Of a DNA stretch of 21,411 bases, positions 14,516 to 21,089 are shown piece by piece. The notes under the pieces were generated by a model, which was given only the letters and a program-made list of their open reading frames with translations, ran no database searches and was not told the DNA's origin. The first letter of the stretch is position 1. Every line of letters starts with the position of its first letter. The DNA is taken from positions 1-21,411 of the forward strand of contig JBDSCZ010000237.1 of NCBI GenBank assembly GCA_039920865.1, written 5' to 3'. The DNA is from AVCC01 sp039920865 (GTDB lineage Bacteria > Pseudomonadota > Gammaproteobacteria > Burkholderiales > Burkholderiaceae_D). The position numbers were made by a program, and so were the translations under genes.

Positions 14516-14549
14516 TTGTCATAATCCGGTCATTTTTTGGCGGCACTAT
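14516..14549 (+). promoter_or_regulatory. Pho box and promoter of phoU-phoB
   Basis: TTGTCAT (14516-14522), the 4-bp AATC, and CGGTCAT (14527-14533) reproduce the known Pho box layout of two 7-bp repeats with an AT-rich 4-bp spacer. Ten bases later CACTAT (14544-14549) sits where a -10 box should be. The match to the consensus CTGTCAT repeat is 6 of 7 for the first and 5 of 7 for the second. PhoB is encoded downstream in this operon, so autoregulation is likely. Confidence 0.65.
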
Positions 14550-14577
14550 GGGCAGCTGTACGTTAAGGAGCAATCTG

Positions 14578-15282
14578 ATGTCGGCTGAACATTCTTCAAA
14601 GCAATACGATCTGGATCTGGAAGCGATACGCTCCCAAATGATATCGATGGGCGGCTTGGTCGAGCGGCAGTTTCACGACGCCGTCCATTGTTTTCGGACC
14701 GGTGACGTCGCCCGATCCGCGCAAGTGATCAAAGGCGATGTCGAAGTCAACCGCCTTGAAGTCCAGCTGGACGGTATCTGCAGTCATCTGATCGTGCGCC
14801 GTCAGCCCACTGCAAACGATCTGCGCTCCGTCATGGCAAGTATCAAAATGATTACCGATCTCGAGCGCGTCGGCGATGAGGCGGTTAAAATTGCCCGCTC
14901 CACCAAGGATGCGCGGGAGCGCAGCGCCACTAGCCTGAGTCATTGTGAACTCGTATACGACATTGCCTGCAGGGCCGGTGACATGCTGCATGATGCGCTC
15001 GACGCCTTTGCTCGCCTCGACCAGAAACAGGCGGCCAAACTTATCATCCAGGATGTTGCCCTGGATCATGAGTTCCGCTCGATCATGCGCACCTTGATCA
15101 CTTTCATGATGGAGGATCCACGCACCATCTCCAATGCGCTTGACACCTTGTGGGTCGCCAGGGCAATTGAGCGCATCGGCGACCACGCAAAAAATGTCGC
15201 TGAATACGTGATTTATATGGTGGAAGGCAAGGATATCCGTCATACCAATTATGCAACTGCACAGCTGGACAACCCGGGTTAA
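14578..15282 (+). CDS. phoU: Phosphate-uptake regulator PhoU
   Basis: The protein has 234 residues and two PhoU helical-bundle repeats. Each carries the metal-binding E/DxxxD-type motif: DLERVGDEAVKIAR at 94-107 and AIERIGDHAKNVAEYV at 197-211. PhoU links the Pst phosphate transporter to the PhoR/PhoB system and dampens phosphate-starvation signalling. ATG 14578 has AAGGAG 7 bases upstream; longer open sequence upstream in this frame is non-coding and overlaps the oxygenase gene in another frame. phoB follows 12 bases after the stop. The pst genes do not lie directly upstream, which is unusual for a phoU gene. Confidence 0.93.
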   Translation: MSAEHSSKQYDLDLEAIRSQMISMGGLVERQFHDAVHCFRTGDVARSAQVIKGDVEVNRLEVQLDGICSHLIVRRQPTANDLRSVMASIKMITDLERVGDEAVKIARSTKDARERSATSLSHCELVYDIACRAGDMLHDALDAFARLDQKQAAKLIIQDVALDHEFRSIMRTLITFMMEDPRTISNALDTLWVARAIERIGDHAKNVAEYVIYMVEGKDIRHTNYATAQLDNPG

Positions 15283-15294
15283 GGAATTAGCCCT

Positions 15295-15984
15295 ATGGCT
15301 GCTGAAAAAATCACAATTCTGATTGTAGAAGACGAGCCGCCCATCGTAGAACTGATCGCCTATACGCTGAAGCAAGCAGGCTGGAACGCCATTTCGGTTC
15401 AGAACGCTGCCGATGCCTGGGAGTTTCTCCAAAAACACAGGCCGCAACTGGTCCTGCTGGACTGGATGTTGCCGGACCAGAGCGGATTGTGTCTGCTTTC
15501 CAGAATCCGGGCCGAAGGTCCATGCAATGCGTTGCCCGTCATCATGCTGACGGCAAGAAGCATGAACGAAGACAAAATAGCCGGCCTCGAAAAGGGCGCC
15601 GACGACTATGTGACGAAACCATTTTCACCGCGAGAATTGATCGCGCGTATTAATGCGCTGTTGCAACGAAAAACACCGGAGCATGGGAAAAACGCGATGC
15701 AAGCTGGTGCGGTCAGCCTGGATCCGGCAAGTTGTAGCGTCAGTCTGAACGGCCAGAAGATTGAGATCGGGCACGCCGAGTTCAGGCTGCTGAAATTTCT
15801 GCTGGCGCATCCCGACCGGGTGCATTCCAGAGGACAGTTACTCGAGAAGGTTTGGGGTATGCCTGTCGTGATTGAAGAGCGTACGGTCGATGTCCATGTG
15901 TTGCGCCTGCGCAAAGCATTAAAGGATGCTGGTCATCTGGTCAAGACCGTGCGCAGCATGGGCTATATGCTGTCAGAGAAATAA
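15295..15984 (+). CDS. phoB: OmpR-type response regulator PhoB
   Basis: The protein has 229 residues: a receiver domain (about 5-120) and a winged-helix DNA-binding domain (about 130-227). The receiver has the acidic pair in VEDE, the phosphorylated aspartate D56 in LVLLDWMLPDQSG (this string is characteristic of PhoB), T86 in LTAR and K108 in YVTKPFS. The output domain has EFRLLKFLLAHPDRVHSRGQ and RTVDVHVLRLRKAL. AAGGA lies 9 bases before the ATG. It is cotranscribed with phoU under the Pho box. The sensor kinase gene phoR does not follow, in contrast to many phoB loci. The end (SMGYMLSEK) differs slightly from the usual GTGYRF, so a PhoB paralogue is possible. Confidence 0.9.
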   Translation: MAAEKITILIVEDEPPIVELIAYTLKQAGWNAISVQNAADAWEFLQKHRPQLVLLDWMLPDQSGLCLLSRIRAEGPCNALPVIMLTARSMNEDKIAGLEKGADDYVTKPFSPRELIARINALLQRKTPEHGKNAMQAGAVSLDPASCSVSLNGQKIEIGHAEFRLLKFLLAHPDRVHSRGQLLEKVWGMPVVIEERTVDVHVLRLRKALKDAGHLVKTVRSMGYMLSEK

Positions 15985-16121
15985 TTGCGTTTGCCGTCCT
16001 ATGAATCCCTGCTGCTTGTTCCGGTGTCTGCCCATTTTGGGTAATGCAATGCCGTTTTCAAGCCGAATTTACGGTATGCCTTCGGACAATCACGTCATCC
16101 ATTTGGTGTATCCTTGCTGGC

Positions 16122-16574
16122 ATGAATAATGAAAACGACATCCAGCTCAGCGGGCCGTTCGAGGCCACCGATACGGCCGGCCGGGCGCGAAAAATCCAGG
16201 CGATTCGCATCTTCGACGAAGGCTATGGGATTATCGACGTCTATGTCGACTTTGCGGCGTCGATACAGGGCGAGCGCCTGTATACCGATGCGATACTGAT
16301 CGGTCAGATTCTGGCCAGGCTCCGGTCGCTCGGGTATGCCGGGCCGGACTTCGGGCATGGCGACCTTGGCTTGCAGGACGACAAGCTGATCGTGCTGGAA
16401 GCGCCGGAAGAGTTCAATGCATTTGCTGCCAGCAAAGGCTGGAAAAATCTTGCCGAAGAATTCGACGACGATTTTGCGAGCGATATTGAGGCCGAACTTT
16501 CTGCCGGAGGCAACAGCGCAGACTCTGCATCCAAAACCCAGCTGGACGCGCTGATGCGCAAGTTCAAAGCCTAG
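16122..16574 (+). CDS. Hypothetical acidic protein
   Basis: I do not recognise this 150-residue protein. It begins MNNENDIQLSGPFEATDT and has a central ordered part (IQAIRIFDEGYGIIDVYVDF through LGLQDDKLIVLEAPEEFNAF). Its acidic C-terminal tail (FDDDFASDIEAELSAGGNSA) ends in LDALMRKFKA. No signal peptide, membrane helix or cysteine motif is present, so a cytoplasmic protein is likely. The start is the ATG at 16122; no clear ribosome-binding site precedes it, but upstream in-frame sequence lacks coding character. The next gene starts one base after the stop, so the two form a tight pair, probably translationally coupled. Confidence 0.7.
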   Translation: MNNENDIQLSGPFEATDTAGRARKIQAIRIFDEGYGIIDVYVDFAASIQGERLYTDAILIGQILARLRSLGYAGPDFGHGDLGLQDDKLIVLEAPEEFNAFAASKGWKNLAEEFDDDFASDIEAELSAGGNSADSASKTQLDALMRKFKA

Positions 16575-16575
16575 T

Positions 16576-17097
16576 ATGTCCACTGAATCGCCTGATATGT
16601 CCCTTGAGCAGGAATTTGAACATGAGCCGGCGTGCGATTTGAGCATCCAGGAGCCGCGGCTGTGGCGCGACAATGGCTGGACCGCGCGCGTCATCAAGAA
16701 CCAGGACGACGAAGGCTGGGCGGTCGAGATGATCAAGGATGGCGAAGCCGAACCGGCGTTGGTCGGACCCTGGACGATGGGGCGCAACAAGAAAGATCCG
16801 AAGCCGCTGGACTCCGCTGCCTTTCGCACCTTGATCAAGACCGCGTCGGAAGTCCTGCGCCGGCATGAGCAACAATTGCACGCGATGCTGCACAAGACCA
16901 TTACGGTAACGGTGCGCTCGGTCATGATAAGCGTCACGCTAGACATCATTCCAGACGAATACGATCCTTACGCATTGCTTTCCGCACACGATGAGTGCGA
17001 CCTCCAAATCGCACAAGTGCAGGTCGCGCCGCACTTCAATCTGAACCGGACCAGCGCTGCTGCATGGGTCGAGAACGATTTCCGCAAGCCCGGTTGA
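16576..17097 (+). CDS. Hypothetical protein, coupled to upstream gene
   Basis: This 173-residue protein is not recognised. The start ATG lies one base after the stop of the preceding gene, and a second in-frame ATG at 16597 is possible. The N-terminus is acidic (EQEFEHEPACDLSIQEPRLW). Next comes RDNGWTARVIKNQDDEGWAV then EMIKDGEAEPALVGPWTMGR, and a helix LRRHEQQLHAMLHKTITV. The second part could be a small beta-barrel or PAS-like fold, but I would not press this. No signal or membrane segment is seen. The tight pairing with the 150-residue gene suggests that the two products act together. Confidence 0.7.
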   Translation: MSTESPDMSLEQEFEHEPACDLSIQEPRLWRDNGWTARVIKNQDDEGWAVEMIKDGEAEPALVGPWTMGRNKKDPKPLDSAAFRTLIKTASEVLRRHEQQLHAMLHKTITVTVRSVMISVTLDIIPDEYDPYALLSAHDECDLQIAQVQVAPHFNLNRTSAAAWVENDFRKPG

Positions 17098-17437
17098 CGG
17101 GTGCAGAAAATCACAACCAAGCCATTGCTAGCGCTACACGCCGCGTGTATGCAGGGTTTGGTGCGGGTCCGGTTTCCGAGCATAGTCATGCTGTAATCGA
17201 CTCTTCAGTGCAGACAGGATGATTGCACGATACGAATTTATCAATACTGCCGATGGTCTGCTGTATAGCGGGGAAAAATACGGACGAAATCATGTTAGCT
17301 CTGGCGTGTTACATATCAGGTCGGAGCTGAAAGTCGCAGAACGATTTTCACGCTAAAATTAAAACCCCGATGCATTTTATCGACTGCAGCGAACGTTTCC
17401 GCGCAGAAAGCGTAACGTGAAAACTCGACGTGAACGG
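17098..17437. other. Gap upstream of SNase-like gene
   Basis: This 340-base gap has a small palindrome TACACG-CCG-CGTGTA at 17135-17149 and one possible short frame at 17219-17356. No strong promoter or terminator stands out. Confidence 0.5.
17219..17356 (+). CDS. Possible 45-residue peptide
   Basis: An open frame from ATG 17219 encodes MIARYEFINTADGLLYSGEK and about 25 more residues. AGG directly abuts the ATG, which is too close for a good ribosome-binding site. The composition is protein-like (YEFINTADG, KYGRNHVSSG), but nothing is recognised. It may be chance. Confidence 0.25.
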   Translation: MIARYEFINTADGLLYSGEKYGRNHVSSGVLHIRSELKVAERFSR

Positions 17438-17893
17438 ATGAAGAATCTTTTGACTCTGCTGGTTGCCATGGTGATTGCGCCGCACGCGTTCGCAGATTTT
17501 TCGTTTTCCAGCTTTGCCTTCGTACAGGATGATGGCTCGCTGAAAGTCAGCGGCTATCTGGTACATCTGTATGGCATCTATATTCCACCCACCGATCAGA
17601 CCTGCTATACCTTCATCAGGCCGGTACCCTGCGGTTCCAGAGCATCTTTGGCACTTGATTTCAAGATCAGTGGCGACTTCATACAATGCACGCAAAGAAC
17701 GTTTAATCCTGACGGCAGCATCATCGCCAATTGCAGGCAAGGAAGCGAGGATCTGAGCGCATGGATGCTCCAGAAAGGTTGGGCGGTTGCCCTGCCGGAT
17801 GCCCCTTTCGAATACGCGACGATGGAAAAAATCGCTCGATCGAGGGGGGTGGGTATTTGGGGCGTGCCAGTCGATGTTATCCGGCAGAAATGA
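17438..17893 (+). CDS. Secreted SNase-fold protein, probably non-catalytic
   Basis: The protein has 151 residues from ATG 17438 (158 from the in-frame GTG 17417). It has a signal peptide (MKNLLTLLVAMVIAPHAFA). The mature part follows the thermonuclease (SNase) pattern: VSGYLVHLYGIYIPPTDQTC, then a middle strand region, the helix SEDLSAWMLQKGWAVAL and FEYATMEKIARSRGVGIWG. In active SNases an arginine in VRLxGIDAPE, a following glutamate and an arginine near YGRxxA are catalytic. Here the corresponding segments read VHLYGIYIPPTD and PDGSIIANC, so the key Arg and Glu seem absent. Four mature cysteines (TCYTF, VPCGS, IQCTQ, ANCRQ) suggest disulfides. The role is unknown; perhaps binding and not cleavage. 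Confidence 0.75.
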   Translation: MKNLLTLLVAMVIAPHAFADFSFSSFAFVQDDGSLKVSGYLVHLYGIYIPPTDQTCYTFIRPVPCGSRASLALDFKISGDFIQCTQRTFNPDGSIIANCRQGSEDLSAWMLQKGWAVALPDAPFEYATMEKIARSRGVGIWGVPVDVIRQK

Positions 17894-18044
17894 GGATGCG
17901 TTCGTCGGCACGTTGTGTGGCAATTGAAAATGCAACGTTTTGATATATGAAACCAGGCATTTATATAGATTGGATTGGTTTTCTTGCAAATATTTTTTGA
18001 TTGCCTTATGAATTTGCGAATTTATGTTGCGGGTTATCAAAAGA

Positions 18045-18062
18045 ATCATTTGTACAAATGAT
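18045..18062. promoter_or_regulatory. Perfect 18-bp palindrome, candidate operator
   Basis: ATCATTTGTACAAATGAT is fully self-complementary and lies 47 bases before the start of the small HTH gene. Related GATC-containing half sites follow (GATCACAATCGGATCATT). Position and symmetry suggest a dimeric repressor site, possibly for autoregulation. Confidence 0.55.
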
Positions 18063-18108
18063 CACAATCGGATCATTACAAACAACTGTGAGATAAAGAG
18101 GAGCCAAC

Positions 18109-18408
18109 ATGAACAATCAGAATCTACTAGGTCAAACCCAATACGATCCTGATAACTTGTTAACATCGGTTATCGGAAAACTCAATTTGAAAAATGACGC
18201 CGCTCTGTCGCGCGCGCTGGAAGTGGCTCCGCCAGTGATCAGCAAGATTCGTCACCGCAGGATCCCAGTTGGCGCATCACTACTAATCCGGATGCATGAA
18301 GTCACCAATTTAAGTATCAAGGAACTGCGCTCGTTGATGGGTGACCGGCGCAATAAATTTCGCATAAGCGATAAGCAGTTCAAGCCGCGCGTAGCCCATG
18401 CCGGATAG
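18109..18408 (+). CDS. Small helix-turn-helix DNA-binding protein
   Basis: The protein has 99 residues. The central part looks like an XRE/lambda-repressor type helix-turn-helix: LNLKNDAALSRALEVAPPVI followed by SKIRHRRIPVGASLLIRMHE, with a SIKELRSLMGD helix at about 74-84. The C-terminus (NKFRISDKQFKPRVAHAG) is basic. ATG 18109 has a strong AGAGGAG site 6 bases upstream. It stands alone on the plus strand. The likely role is transcription control, possibly acting at the palindrome upstream. No cognate toxin gene is adjacent. Confidence 0.75.
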   Translation: MNNQNLLGQTQYDPDNLLTSVIGKLNLKNDAALSRALEVAPPVISKIRHRRIPVGASLLIRMHEVTNLSIKELRSLMGDRRNKFRISDKQFKPRVAHAG

Positions 18409-18697
18409 CTTGGTGCTGAGCAATCGCCAGCAGACCTAGTTGCTCGCGGTTGTCGAAGTACCACCAGTAGGTTCCGTCATGACAACGCTTTCAGCAAAAA
18501 CAAGCGGTAGTGTCACATCGTTGCGCTTGATTTTGTGCAGGAGCTGCTGCGAACTGTGTCGCCCGAATTTAATGTAGTGAAATCAAAAAGAGGGTGATCG
18601 TTTGCTACGCTTGCCATTGACTCAATGAATTCCGGCAGCCTATGGAAAATCACGTCAGCGACAACAGTACAGTGGTTTAAATGATGTGAAAAATAAA
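18409..18697. other. Gap between HTH gene and tRNA terminator
   Basis: Read on the minus strand from about 18480 to 18410, a short frame gives HDGTYWWYFDNREQLGLLAI then AQHQA, protein-like but with no start or further domain. Nothing else is recognised here. Confidence 0.4.
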
Positions 18698-18729
18698 AAA
18701 GCGTTACAAAATATTTTTTGTAACGCTTT
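18698..18729 (-). terminator. Terminator of tRNA-Arg
   Basis: AAAGCGTTACAAAA (18698-18711) pairs with TTTTGTAACGCTTT (18716-18729). On the minus strand the stem runs into the T-rich CTTTTTTATTTTT. It lies 19 bases beyond the tRNA 3' end. Confidence 0.88.
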
Positions 18730-18747
18730 GATTTTATTCAATTTATC

Positions 18748-18823
18748 TGGTGCGGCTGGCTGGAATCGAACCAGCGACCCTTGGCTTCGGAGGCCAATAC
18801 TCTATCCACTGAGCTACAGCCGC
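18748..18823 (-). tRNA. tRNA-Arg, anticodon CCG
   Basis: Read on the minus strand, the 76-base gene starts GCGGCTGTAGCTCAGTGG and ends CAGCCGCACCA. The acceptor stem GCGGCTG/CAGCCGC is perfect. The D-arm is GCTC AGTGGATA GAGT. The anticodon loop CTCCGAA between TTGGC and GCCAA gives anticodon CCG, reading the arginine codon CGG. The T-arm is GCTGG TTCGATT CCAGC. The 3' CCA is encoded. A terminator follows. Confidence 0.97.
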
Positions 18824-18898
18824 ATTTGGGAAATTTTTAACAGAGATAGAGAATACAGTTTTTCGAGCAGGCCGTCCATGTAAAGCTATGATTTCCCG

Positions 18899-18927
18899 TT
18901 TCAAAGCGGTTGCATTGTGTCTATAAT
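18899..18927 (+). promoter_or_regulatory. Candidate promoter of dihaem cytochrome gene
   Basis: A perfect TATAAT at 18922-18927 is preceded 17 bp upstream by a weak TTTCAA (18899-18904). The coding start is at 19021, which would leave a leader of about 85 bases. Confidence 0.45.
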
Positions 18928-19020
18928 TAAGGGTTTGGCGAAGCTTTGCGTTGCCTGCGGATCTGTATTGGCCGTGATTGCGCATCCGCCTACCGGCTTA
19001 AAAAATGCACCGAGGAAACC

Positions 19021-19914
19021 ATGAGCGATCTATCTAATCAAAACGAAGACAGTAATACACACAATGATCATCAATCTCCGATCAAAACGCCCAAGCAACT
19101 TGTAATTGCAGTGCTGGCAGCTTTTATTATTCCGATCATCTGCATCGTGTTGCTGGTGCAGTATGTGACCGCAGATAAGAAAATGGGCGCCGGTTCGGGC
19201 GGCGATACGCCGGAAGCGGTTGCGGCGCGGATCAGTCCGGTTGCCGATCAAGGATTTACCTTGATAGACGAGAGCGGGCCGAAGCAGTTGCAGGTCGGTA
19301 GCGCCGTATATACCGCTTCTTGTGCGGCATGCCACGATAGCGGCGCTGCCGGATCGCCTAAATTTGGCGATAGTGCGGCTTGGGGGCCGCGCATTGCGCA
19401 AGGTTACGATACGCTGGTATTGCATGCCACCAAGGGTATCCGCGGTATGCCTGCCAAAGGCGGTAACCCGGGCCTGGACGATGTTGAGGTGGCGCGTGCA
19501 GTGGCATATATGGCCAATAAAGGCGGCGCTTCATTCAAGGAGCCGGAGGCACCTGCAGCTGGTGCAGCTTCTGCCGCAGCACCAGCAACACCTGCTACAG
19601 CACCTGCTACAACACCTGCGGTAGCTCCTGCAACCGATGCCGCACCTGCCGCTGCAGCGCCGGCCAAGCTGGCAGCTGACGCCGGCAAGAAAATCTATGA
19701 CTCGGCTTGCATGGCGTGCCACGCTTCCGGCGTTTTGGGCGCTCCCAAGTTTGGCGACAAGGCAGCTTGGGCCGACCGCATCAAGCAGGGTCCGGCCGTG
19801 TTGCATACACATGCGATTGCAGGTATCAGGATGATGCCGCCCAAGGGTGGTTCTGCCGCCTCCGAGGAGGAAGTCAAGGCTGCGGTCGATTACATGATCG
19901 CTGCAGCGAAGTAA
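19021..19914 (+). CDS. Membrane-anchored dihaem c-type cytochrome (c5-like)
   Basis: The protein has 297 residues. A hydrophobic segment at about 26-48 (LVIAVLAAFIIPIICIVLLV) anchors it in the inner membrane, with the rest in the periplasm. Two cytochrome c domains follow. The first has CAACH (C101-H105) with a likely Met ligand in RGMPAKGG (M143); the second has CMACH (C230-H234) with Met in MMPPKGG (M272). They are joined by a flexible Ala/Pro/Thr-rich linker at about 174-218. Both domains share SPKFGD/APKFGD and AW motifs, so they arose by duplication. Electron transfer between the respiratory chain and terminal oxidases is the likely job. GAGGAA precedes the start by 3 bases. A terminator follows. 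Confidence 0.92.
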   Translation: MSDLSNQNEDSNTHNDHQSPIKTPKQLVIAVLAAFIIPIICIVLLVQYVTADKKMGAGSGGDTPEAVAARISPVADQGFTLIDESGPKQLQVGSAVYTASCAACHDSGAAGSPKFGDSAAWGPRIAQGYDTLVLHATKGIRGMPAKGGNPGLDDVEVARAVAYMANKGGASFKEPEAPAAGAASAAAPATPATAPATTPAVAPATDAAPAAAAPAKLAADAGKKIYDSACMACHASGVLGAPKFGDKAAWADRIKQGPAVLHTHAIAGIRMMPPKGGSAASEEEVKAAVDYMIAAAK

Positions 19915-19929
19915 TTTCTGTCTGGATGC

Positions 19930-19980
19930 AGTGCAACAAAAAAGCCGGTCTTTGACTGGCTTTTTTGTTGCACTGTTTTT
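19930..19980 (+). terminator. Terminator after dihaem cytochrome
   Basis: AGTGCAACAAAAAAGCC and GGCTTTTTTGTTGCACT form a long stem (arms about 19930-19948 and 19956-19974). The run TTTTT follows at 19976-19980. It is well placed for the plus-strand gene. Confidence 0.9.
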
Positions 19981-20033
19981 TGAAGCCAATGCAGATCAGA
20001 TTTCAGCGCGGCAAAAGAGAATAGAGAAAGAAA

Positions 20034-20073
20034 ATGACAAAGGGGCCGCGTTTTACCGCGGCCCCCTTTGTCA
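20034..20073 (-). terminator. Terminator of OmpA-type lipoprotein gene
   Basis: ATGACAAAGGGGCCGCG pairs with CGCGGCCCCCTTTGTCAT across a short loop, with one bulged base. It lies about 35 bases beyond the minus-strand gene that stops at 20108. The T-run on the minus side is modest. Confidence 0.75.
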
Positions 20074-20107
20074 TCAATGCGTGCGAAAACAGGCTTCAGG
20101 CTTGTTG

Positions 20108-20773
20108 TTAGTTAGCCTGTTCCGCCACGAAGATTTCGACCCGGCGGTTTCTTGCGCGGTTGGCTGCGCTATCGTTCGATACCAGCGGTTCATGCGAGCC
20201 GCGGCCATCGGCGGTGATGCGATTGGCTGCTACGCCACGGGTCACCAGATAATCGCGGGTGTGCGCAGCGCGGTCGCGCGACAGCGGCATGTTGACTGCC
20301 TCGGAGCCGGTGCTGTCGGTGTGGCCGACGATGGTCACGGTGGTGGAGCGGTTTTCATTCAGGCTGGAAGCGAACTGATCCAGTACCTGGCGGAAATTCG
20401 GTGCAATATCGGACTTGCCGGTAGCGAATGAAATGTCGCTCGGGATATCCAGTTTTAGGCGATTGTCGGCAGTCTGACTGACCTGCACGCCAGTGCCTTG
20501 GGTGGCCTGCTCCATGGCGCGTTTCTGGTTTTCCATCCGGTTTGACCAAATATTGCCGGCTGCTGCGCCGGCCAGCCCGCCAATGACTGCGCCGGTTGCG
20601 GCCCGTCGCCCGCCGCCGCCGCCGGTAGCTGCGCCAATTGCTGCGCCCGCCAATGCGCCCATGCCGGCACCGGTGGCGGTGCCGCGCTGGGTATTGCTCA
20701 TTTCGGGCATGTTGGCGCAGCCGGTCAACGCCAGAGCGGCAATTAATGCAGTGAGAGTGAATTGTGTGCGCAT
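20108..20773 (-). CDS. OmpA-family lipoprotein with glycine zipper
   Basis: The protein has 221 residues. It begins with a lipoprotein signal (FTLTALIAALALTGC; lipid-modified C19). Residues 34-75 form a glycine-zipper segment (GAGMGALAGAAIGAATGGGG and AVIGGLAGAAAGN), likely membrane-inserting. The C-terminal half is an OmpA peptidoglycan-binding domain with ISFATGKSDI, TIVGHTDSTGSEAVN, LSRDRAAHTRDYLVTRGV and NRRVEIFV. The conserved D and R residues that bind diaminopimelate are present. It resembles YiaD/YfiB-type proteins of the outer membrane, anchoring it to the cell wall. ATG 20773 has AAGGGG 7 bases upstream. The gene is monocistronic, with a terminator at 20034-20073. Confidence 0.93.
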   Translation of the reverse strand: MRTQFTLTALIAALALTGCANMPEMSNTQRGTATGAGMGALAGAAIGAATGGGGGRRAATGAVIGGLAGAAAGNIWSNRMENQKRAMEQATQGTGVQVSQTADNRLKLDIPSDISFATGKSDIAPNFRQVLDQFASSLNENRSTTVTIVGHTDSTGSEAVNMPLSRDRAAHTRDYLVTRGVAANRITADGRGSHEPLVSNDSAANRARNRRVEIFVAEQAN

Positions 20774-21089
20774 GACGACCCCTTATTTATAAAAATATTC
20801 ATTTTGGCATGCCGGAACGGATGCCGGATGGAATGTTTCATTTATTAACACCTGCGTCCGTGACGCCCGTATTCATCTTCTGAAAGAGCGCCAGATGGAC
20901 TCTTTCCGAGTCAGGATACTGCAGCATGTATTTTTAATATCGCAATAAATACATGCGTAAATTCATGTATTTTTGCCTATACCCTGCGTTATTCTAGGCA
21001 TGATGAAGCTGACCATAACGGCAGGCTGTCGCTTTCAAGATAGCCGCCCCTAAACCACCCAGGCTTGCGGGCGCGCAAACAATTGTCGA
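20774..21089. other. Gap with repeated CATGTATTT motifs
   Basis: This 316-base gap has no gene. CATGTATTT (20925-20933) and AAATACATG (20947-20955) form a 9-bp inverted repeat, and CATGTATTTTT recurs directly at 20964-20974. The block is far from the OmpA start but might be a regulatory site or the terminator region of the next minus-strand gene. Confidence 0.5.

Noticed and set aside
14254..14577. Longer N-terminus for phoU
   Set aside because: The upstream frame overlaps the oxygenase gene in another frame and lacks PhoU similarity; ATG 14578 has a strong ribosome-binding site and gives the normal length.
18410..18480. Minus-strand fragment reading GTYWWYFDNREQLG, possibly part of a TetR-like regulator
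   Set aside because: Only about 25 residues are readable, there is no start codon or second domain, and the resemblance is too short to name a family.
18748..18823. tRNA-Arg as an integration site
   Set aside because: No integrase gene and no second copy of the tRNA 3' end were seen in the window.
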